10,615 nt of DNA from DATLYB01 sp964502525 (GTDB lineage Bacteria; Bacteroidota; Bacteroidia; Chitinophagales; CAIOSU01): NCBI GenBank assembly GCA_964502525.1, contig CAZCXH010000172.1, positions 1 to 10,615 of the forward strand, read 5' to 3'. Under the pieces are notes generated by a model. The model worked only from the letters and a program-made list of their open reading frames with translations. It was not told the DNA's origin and ran no database searches. Below, one piece after another: positions 6,658 through 10,615 of this stretch. Positions within the stretch are counted from its first letter, which is position 1, and each line of letters begins with the position of its first letter. The translations under genes were made by a program, and so were the position numbers.

Positions 6658-7365
6658 ATGGGACGCATTTTCGAGAAACGAAAGCATAAAATGTTCGCCC
6701 GCTATGACCGCATGGCGAAAGCCTTCACCCGCATCGGGAAGGAAATTGCCATTGCCGTAAAGCAAAGCGGTCCGAACCCTGACAATAATCCCCGGCTGCG
6801 GCTTGCCATTCAAAACGCAAAGGGCGCGAATATGCCAAAGGACAGGGTGGAGTCAGCGATCAAGCGCGCGTCATCAAAAGATGATAAAGATTATTCGGAA
6901 TTAACTTACGAAGGATATGGCCCTAATGGCGTTGCGATTGTTATTGAAACGGCAACGGATAATCCCACAAGGACCGTTGCCAACGTGCGGATGTATTTCA
7001 ACAAATACAACGGCTCGCTTGGCAAAACCGGCTCGCTTGATTTCTTGTTTGAAAGAAAAGGCGTTTTCAAAATCGCCAAAGACAATTTGAATGTGGAGGA
7101 ACTGGAGTTGGAATTAATTGATCACGGGCTTGAAGACCTTGCCGTTGATGAGAAGGAGATATACATTTACACCGCTTTCTCTGATTTCGGGGCTATGTCG
7201 AAAGCGCTGGAAGAGAAAAAGCTGAATGTTATCAGCGCTGAGAAGCAGCGCATCCCCAATAACTGCGTTGAAGTGCCGGAGGCGCAGCAGGAGCCGATCA
7301 TCAACCTCGTAGAAAGCCTTGAGCAGGACGATGACGTGCAGCAGGTGTATCACAACATGAAGTGA
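6658..7365 (+). CDS. yebC: YebC/PmpR family protein (translation factor / putative regulator)
   Basis: 235 residues from ATG 6658. The frame is open back to 6520, but that part runs through the inverted-repeat element and lacks similarity. The N-terminus MGRIFEKRKHKMFARYDRMAK follows the Bacteroidota form instead of the MAGHSKWANIKHRK form of proteobacteria. Conserved stretches are NPRLRLAIQNAKGANMPKD (44-62), YEGYGPNGVAIVIE (84-97), DNPTRTVANVR (101-111), the GSLGKTGSLDFLF loop (119-131) and an acidic C-terminus. The length is near the family's usual 240-250. Members were first described as DNA-binding regulators (PmpR). More recent work on YebC and mitochondrial TACO1 points to relief of ribosome stalling at proline-rich stretches. 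It is normally a stand-alone housekeeping gene, and nothing links it to its neighbours. Its 3' end overlaps the antiporter gene by 16 bp. Confidence 0.93.
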   Translation: MGRIFEKRKHKMFARYDRMAKAFTRIGKEIAIAVKQSGPNPDNNPRLRLAIQNAKGANMPKDRVESAIKRASSKDDKDYSELTYEGYGPNGVAIVIETATDNPTRTVANVRMYFNKYNGSLGKTGSLDFLFERKGVFKIAKDNLNVEELELELIDHGLEDLAVDEKEIYIYTAFSDFGAMSKALEEKKLNVISAEKQRIPNNCVEVPEAQQEPIINLVESLEQDDDVQQVYHNMK

Positions 7366-9518
7366 AACTTATTTATCCGTGACCAAAGCCTTTTGATTGA
7401 CTTGCTGATTTTAGCCATCCGTTGTATGCTTTCCTCAATAGGTGAAATCTCCAAATCTTCAGCGGTAATTATTTTATCCAATGTCTGGAACGGATTCTGC
7501 TCAGGATAAATGATTACGAAATTTTGTTTGCCGAAATAGCGCTCCAGCTTCCCGGGAATCTCGTCCAGATCGTTATGATGAGAAACAGCATTCTTTCTTG
7601 CGCAAACAGCAACGAACAAATCACTTTCTTTCACCTCTTTCGCCAAAGTCAAAAATTTATACAAGTAGTCAACCTCCACGTGCGACACATCAACAGAGGA
7701 TCTTAGTTTTTGCTGAACCTCGCTGAACCTTTTCGCCATGGAACCTGCTCCGAACAGGATTATTTTCGTACCCGTCTGCCCGGCAAGCATCAGCATTTTT
7801 TTCACCCACACCTCGAAGCCCTGCTCAAATTCAGCATTTGAAGGCGCTGCAATCAGTATCCTCCTCAGAACGTTTATGGGATGATTGATCTTGCAAACTA
7901 TAATCATTTGGGATGTTGCGCTAAGCACGCTGTCGAGGGTGGTTCCGAAGATTTTGCCGATGGGGCGCGTCTTTTCACTCCACCCGATGATAACGGTTGT
8001 GATCAGCAGTTCCTTGACCGTGCGCGTGATTCCGCTTGCAATGTTGAGATCAACGCGCGTAACCACCTGCACCTTGGTGTCGGTGGCCGAAGCATGAATG
8101 GTGGCTCTTTCCAGCATCTTGTTGCTTGATATTACCTTCTCCTGCGCTTCGTCATCATCCTGCACAACAGCCAATGCGGAGATAGGTTGCCTCGTACCGG
8201 GTTCCTTCAGCATGATCGCCAGGTCAATCAGGATTTCAATCGTAGCCGGATTGGATATGGGAACCAATATCCTTTCCGGATGATCGGATAATATCGGTTT
8301 CCTTTCGCTTTCCGTTATCGCCAGTTTCCTGCCCGCTTCCTCCGTAACAAATGATGCGACAAGACAGGTAATCAAAATCAGGATGATGGTGCCGTTCAAT
8401 ACGTTTTCATTGAGCAATCCGATATTGAAACCAACCAGTATGACCGCGAGCGTGGCTGCCGCGTGGGCGCTGCTCAGCCCGAAAATGATATTGCGCTGGG
8501 GAACAGTGTAGCTGAATATTTTCTGCGTGAAATAAGCGGCAAGCCACTTGCCGACTAATGCCACTCCGGAGAGCGTACCGGCAACAATCAATGCCTGCGG
8601 CCCTTTCAGCAGCACCCTCAGATCAACCAGCATCCCGACACTTATAAGAAAGAATGGAATGAACAGCGCATTGCCAACGAACTCAATCCTGTTCATCAGC
8701 GGTGAAGTATGTGGCACCAGGCGGTTGAGGGCCAGCCCCGCCATAAATGCCCCAACGATAGGTTCAACGCCAGCCATTTTTGCAAGAAAGGCGGACAGGA
8801 AAACCAGCGCGAGCACGAAAATATATTGAGATGTTTTCTCCGCTTCGAGATTTTTAAAGAACCATCGCGTCAGGGGAGGAAAAACCAGAAAAACTACGGA
8901 AATGAATACCACCGTAGCAATAACCAGCCTGATCCAGAATTGCGCGTTCAATTCTCCGCTTACCGAACCGGTTATCAGGGTAAGAATTAACAGAACGGCC
9001 GTGTCGGTGATGATGGTTCCGCCCACGGCAATTGCAACGGCTTCGCTTTTGTTGATGCCGAGGCGGCTTGCTATCGGATATGCCACAAGGGTGTGCGTAG
9101 CAAACATGCTCGCAACGAGAATGGAGGCGGTTGCGGTGAAATCTAAAAAATAATAGCACACAGGGATTCCGATGCCAAGCGGTATAGAAAAAGTAAATAA
9201 TCCAAAAACAATGCTGCGGTGGCGGTTTTTCCGGAACTCGTTCATGTCAAGCTCCAATCCCGCCAGGAACATGATGTAGAGCAATCCCACCGTCCCGAAT
9301 AGATCAATCGCATCGCTTTTCTTTAGAAAATTAAACCCATGCGGACCTATCGCCACCCCCGCCACAATCAGCCCTATGATTCCCGGGATCCGGAACCTGC
9401 GCAGAATGATGGGAGCCAGGAGAATGATGAACAGCACTAAAGAAAACACCAGAACCGGATCGCTCAAAGGGAGAGTGAAATCAGGAAAACTAATGTTTAG
9501 AAAAGCCGATTGTTTCAT
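7350..9518 (-). CDS. CPA2-type cation:proton antiporter with C-terminal Usp-like domains
   Basis: 722 residues from ATG at 9518. Residues 20-395 form a Na+/H+ exchanger domain with about a dozen hydrophobic segments. Landmarks are RFRIPGIIGLIVAGVAIGP (41-59), LFLAGLEL-like MFLAGLELD (83-91), ATHTLVAYP (140-148), GGTIITDTA (166-174, Asp172 in the ion-binding region), GVEPIVGAFMAGLAL (250-264) and a C-terminal SSAHAAATLA (349-358). The soluble rest looks like two universal-stress-protein-type domains (about 415-545 and 550-675). The first ends with GWSEKTRPIGKIFGTTLDSVL, resembling the Usp nucleotide-loop glycines; the second lacks a clear loop. Such tails are thought to regulate transport in response to nucleotides. 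No TrkA-N/RCK domain is present, unlike KefB/KefC. The probable role is Na+ or K+/H+ exchange in the inner membrane for pH and ion homeostasis; ion specificity is not predictable. It lies 40 bp downstream of the exported-protein gene. Confidence 0.92.
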   Translation of the reverse strand: MKQSAFLNISFPDFTLPLSDPVLVFSLVLFIILLAPIILRRFRIPGIIGLIVAGVAIGPHGFNFLKKSDAIDLFGTVGLLYIMFLAGLELDMNEFRKNRHRSIVFGLFTFSIPLGIGIPVCYYFLDFTATASILVASMFATHTLVAYPIASRLGINKSEAVAIAVGGTIITDTAVLLILTLITGSVSGELNAQFWIRLVIATVVFISVVFLVFPPLTRWFFKNLEAEKTSQYIFVLALVFLSAFLAKMAGVEPIVGAFMAGLALNRLVPHTSPLMNRIEFVGNALFIPFFLISVGMLVDLRVLLKGPQALIVAGTLSGVALVGKWLAAYFTQKIFSYTVPQRNIIFGLSSAHAAATLAVILVGFNIGLLNENVLNGTIILILITCLVASFVTEEAGRKLAITESERKPILSDHPERILVPISNPATIEILIDLAIMLKEPGTRQPISALAVVQDDDEAQEKVISSNKMLERATIHASATDTKVQVVTRVDLNIASGITRTVKELLITTVIIGWSEKTRPIGKIFGTTLDSVLSATSQMIIVCKINHPINVLRRILIAAPSNAEFEQGFEVWVKKMLMLAGQTGTKIILFGAGSMAKRFSEVQQKLRSSVDVSHVEVDYLYKFLTLAKEVKESDLFVAVCARKNAVSHHNDLDEIPGKLERYFGKQNFVIIYPEQNPFQTLDKIITAEDLEISPIEESIQRMAKISKSIKRLWSRINKFHFML

Positions 9519-9558
9519 AAGCGGCTAAAATAAGAATAGGGATTTACTTCGGCAGATG

Positions 9559-10161
9559 TTATCTCGCCACAAAGAATAATCCGAATGAGCAGTAGCCGTA
9601 AGAGGAATAGCCGCCTTCCAGCGAAAAACCCATCCATTTCAAAACAAGGCTTCTTGTGCCCAATCCCACTCCGCCACGGATTTTTTCATTGGCGGCAACT
9701 AATTCTTCATCAGCCTTCTCACTGTTTGGTTTGACAAATGAATAGCCTGTCCATCCGGCTGCATAAACGTCAACGAAGCGGGGTATTGGCCTTCTGATGA
9801 TTTTTTCAATCAGCCAATTGATGTGATACTCGGCTTTCAACCCAATCATCATTTCATGATAGCGAATTTCAGGATTCACCCACCGCGTGGAGTTCACGGC
9901 TTCAAATTCCGATTCTCTGAATTGAAAATAAGTGAACATCGGCCCCGCGGATACGTTTTTAACTATTGTAACCTGCGGGATGAAATTGAGCGGGGGAGTT
10001 GCAGTTTTCCTGCCTGAAAACATGTAATTGCTTAAATGCAGGTGGATGCTTCCGGGCCTCTTATAAAATGGCGCCTGCGTGAAATCGCCCCCCTTTTTCC
10101 AAACCTGGGAGAATGAGAAGAATGGAAGCAACAGCAGAAACAACGCAATGATAAATTTCAT
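9559..10161 (-). CDS. Exported protein, probable outer-membrane beta-barrel, function unknown
   Basis: 200 residues from the ATG at 10159-10161. A TTG six codons earlier is less likely because the ATG begins directly at a signal peptide. Residues 1-19 form a Sec signal (MKF, long Leu/Phe core, end SFSQ). The mature chain has alternating hydrophobic/polar strands rich in Tyr, Phe and Gly, for example GPMFTYFQFRESEF (73-86), YHEMMIGLKAEYHIN (101-115), VDVYAAGWTGYSF (130-142), and a closing hairpin from about 163 to the terminal GLFFVAR. This is the look of the small outer-membrane beta-barrels common in Bacteroidota, though I cannot assign a family. There is no C-terminal sorting domain. It is upstream of the antiporter on the same strand with a 40-bp gap, so the two may be co-transcribed. 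Confidence 0.75.
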   Translation of the reverse strand: MKFIIALFLLLLPFFSFSQVWKKGGDFTQAPFYKRPGSIHLHLSNYMFSGRKTATPPLNFIPQVTIVKNVSAGPMFTYFQFRESEFEAVNSTRWVNPEIRYHEMMIGLKAEYHINWLIEKIIRRPIPRFVDVYAAGWTGYSFVKPNSEKADEELVAANEKIRGGVGLGTRSLVLKWMGFSLEGGYSSYGYCSFGLFFVAR

Positions 10162-10235
10162 TTTCAATTGACGAAGCAAAAGACAGGTGATGTTATACGC
10201 ATGGCAGATTGCAATGTTGAATCCGGATATGTTTT

Positions 10236-10243
10236 CAAACTTA
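10236..10243 (-). promoter_or_regulatory. Candidate -7 promoter element for the exported-protein/antiporter unit
   Basis: On the - strand this reads TAAGTTTG, an exact TAnnTTTG match, about 75 bases before the ATG at 10161. No good TTG lies at the -33 position, so support is partial. Confidence 0.3.
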
Positions 10244-10443
10244 AGCCTCTCAGGTTCACATTAACCGGGTGCCGGTCATGAAGAATCAACCGGAAACATT
10301 CGCCAGGTTCAGAAGGTCGTCAAAAAAACCGAAGGGTGGAGTTTACGATAGTTATTATAATTTCATCAATACTCCGTTAGCTTTTTTAAAATGATTTTTG
10401 AATTCATACTGTGCGCGGGATAAAATCTTGCATTTTCTATTAT

Positions 10444-10511
10444 GTTTACAGGTTATATGTTTACGGTTTACGGTTGCAATGTTTACAGTTGCAAAAATCC
10501 AAACTGTAAAC
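10444..10511. repeat. GTTTAC repeat patch with a 10-bp inverted repeat
   Basis: GTTTAC occurs at 10444-10449, 10459-10464, 10466-10471 and 10481-10486, and in inverse orientation at 10506-10511. The last direct copy and the inverse copy form a perfect stem, GTTTACAGTT (10481-10490) with AACTGTAAAC (10502-10511), around an 11-base loop. From memory, patches of TTTACGG/TTTACAG units occur between genes in many Bacteroidota genomes. Copy number elsewhere cannot be judged here. Confidence 0.6.
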
Positions 10512-10615
10512 CGCAAACGGCTTTGTTGCATGAACAATACAGAGGAGCAAGGAGAAGTGAATACATGAGAATTGGAAAAGAAAAGGACGGTAGGAAGTTT
10601 GAGTTATGCAAAAGC

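Larger units (their letters stand above)
10162..10615. other. Right-end region without a convincing gene
   Basis: About 450 bases. Contents: a leader and candidate promoter for the - strand gene; a small hairpin ACCGG-GTG-CCGGT (10264-10276); a 38-codon ATG ORF on the + strand (10278-10394) of doubtful status; a GTTTAC repeat patch (10444-10511); and a + strand frame with an ATG at 10565 (MRIGKEKDGRKFELCKS) that is still open at the window end and could be the start of a gene beyond it. I see no tRNA, rRNA or transposase remnant. Confidence 0.5.

Noticed and set aside
8854..9159. 101-codon - strand frame within the antiporter region
   Set aside because: It is a shifted frame inside a membrane-protein gene, rich in Arg, His and Ser, with no sign of a real protein.
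10444..10511. CRISPR array
   Set aside because: The repeated unit is only 6-7 bases with irregular spacing and there are no spacers of even length; no cas gene is nearby.

Overview
The window most likely comes from a member of the Bacteroidota. The phosphodiesterase gene ends in a type IX secretion (Por) sorting domain. The YebC homologue has the N-terminus typical of that phylum rather than the proteobacterial one. Start codons lack clear Shine-Dalgarno sequences, and sites resembling the phylum's TTTG/TAnnTTTG promoter precede some genes. I cannot place it below phylum. Base composition is mixed, with GC-richer stretches inside the aminotransferase gene.

Left part (about 230-4620, all + strand): a compact run of an aminotransferase class III (PLP enzyme of the glutamate-1-semialdehyde aminomutase fold), a 71-residue unknown protein, an NAD-type short-chain dehydrogenase, a NeuB-family sugar-acid synthase without the usual C-terminal SAF domain, and a membrane sterol desaturase/fatty acid hydroxylase family protein. 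The three soluble enzymes look like part of a surface-sugar pathway that makes a nonulosonic-acid-like sugar. The final sugar is not determinable here, and the cluster probably continues beyond the left edge. The hydroxylase may modify a lipid or may simply be a neighbour.

Middle (4594-7365): a secreted PhoD-like phosphatase/phosphodiesterase on the - strand, tail-to-tail and overlapping the hydroxylase by 24 bp. It is divergent from a YebC-family gene on the + strand. The divergent spacer holds candidate promoters for both genes and a 100-bp element bounded by perfect 12-bp inverted repeats, which looks like a small non-autonomous foldback/MITE-type repeat inserted in the yebC leader.

Right part (7350-10161, - strand): an exported, probably beta-barrel protein followed 40 bp later by a CPA2-type cation:proton antiporter with a C-terminal pair of Usp-like domains. 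The antiporter gene overlaps the end of yebC by 16 bp. The last 450 bp contain no convincing gene. They hold a cluster of GTTTAC repeats with a perfect 10-bp inverted repeat, a 38-codon ORF of doubtful status, and an open frame running off the edge.

The most notable items are the non-standard NeuB/aminotransferase/SDR sugar cluster, the two palindromic dispersed-repeat-like elements (one supplies the aminotransferase C-terminus, one sits in the yebC leader), and the GTTTAC repeat patch. I see no CRISPR array, tRNA, rRNA, transposase gene or obvious defence system.
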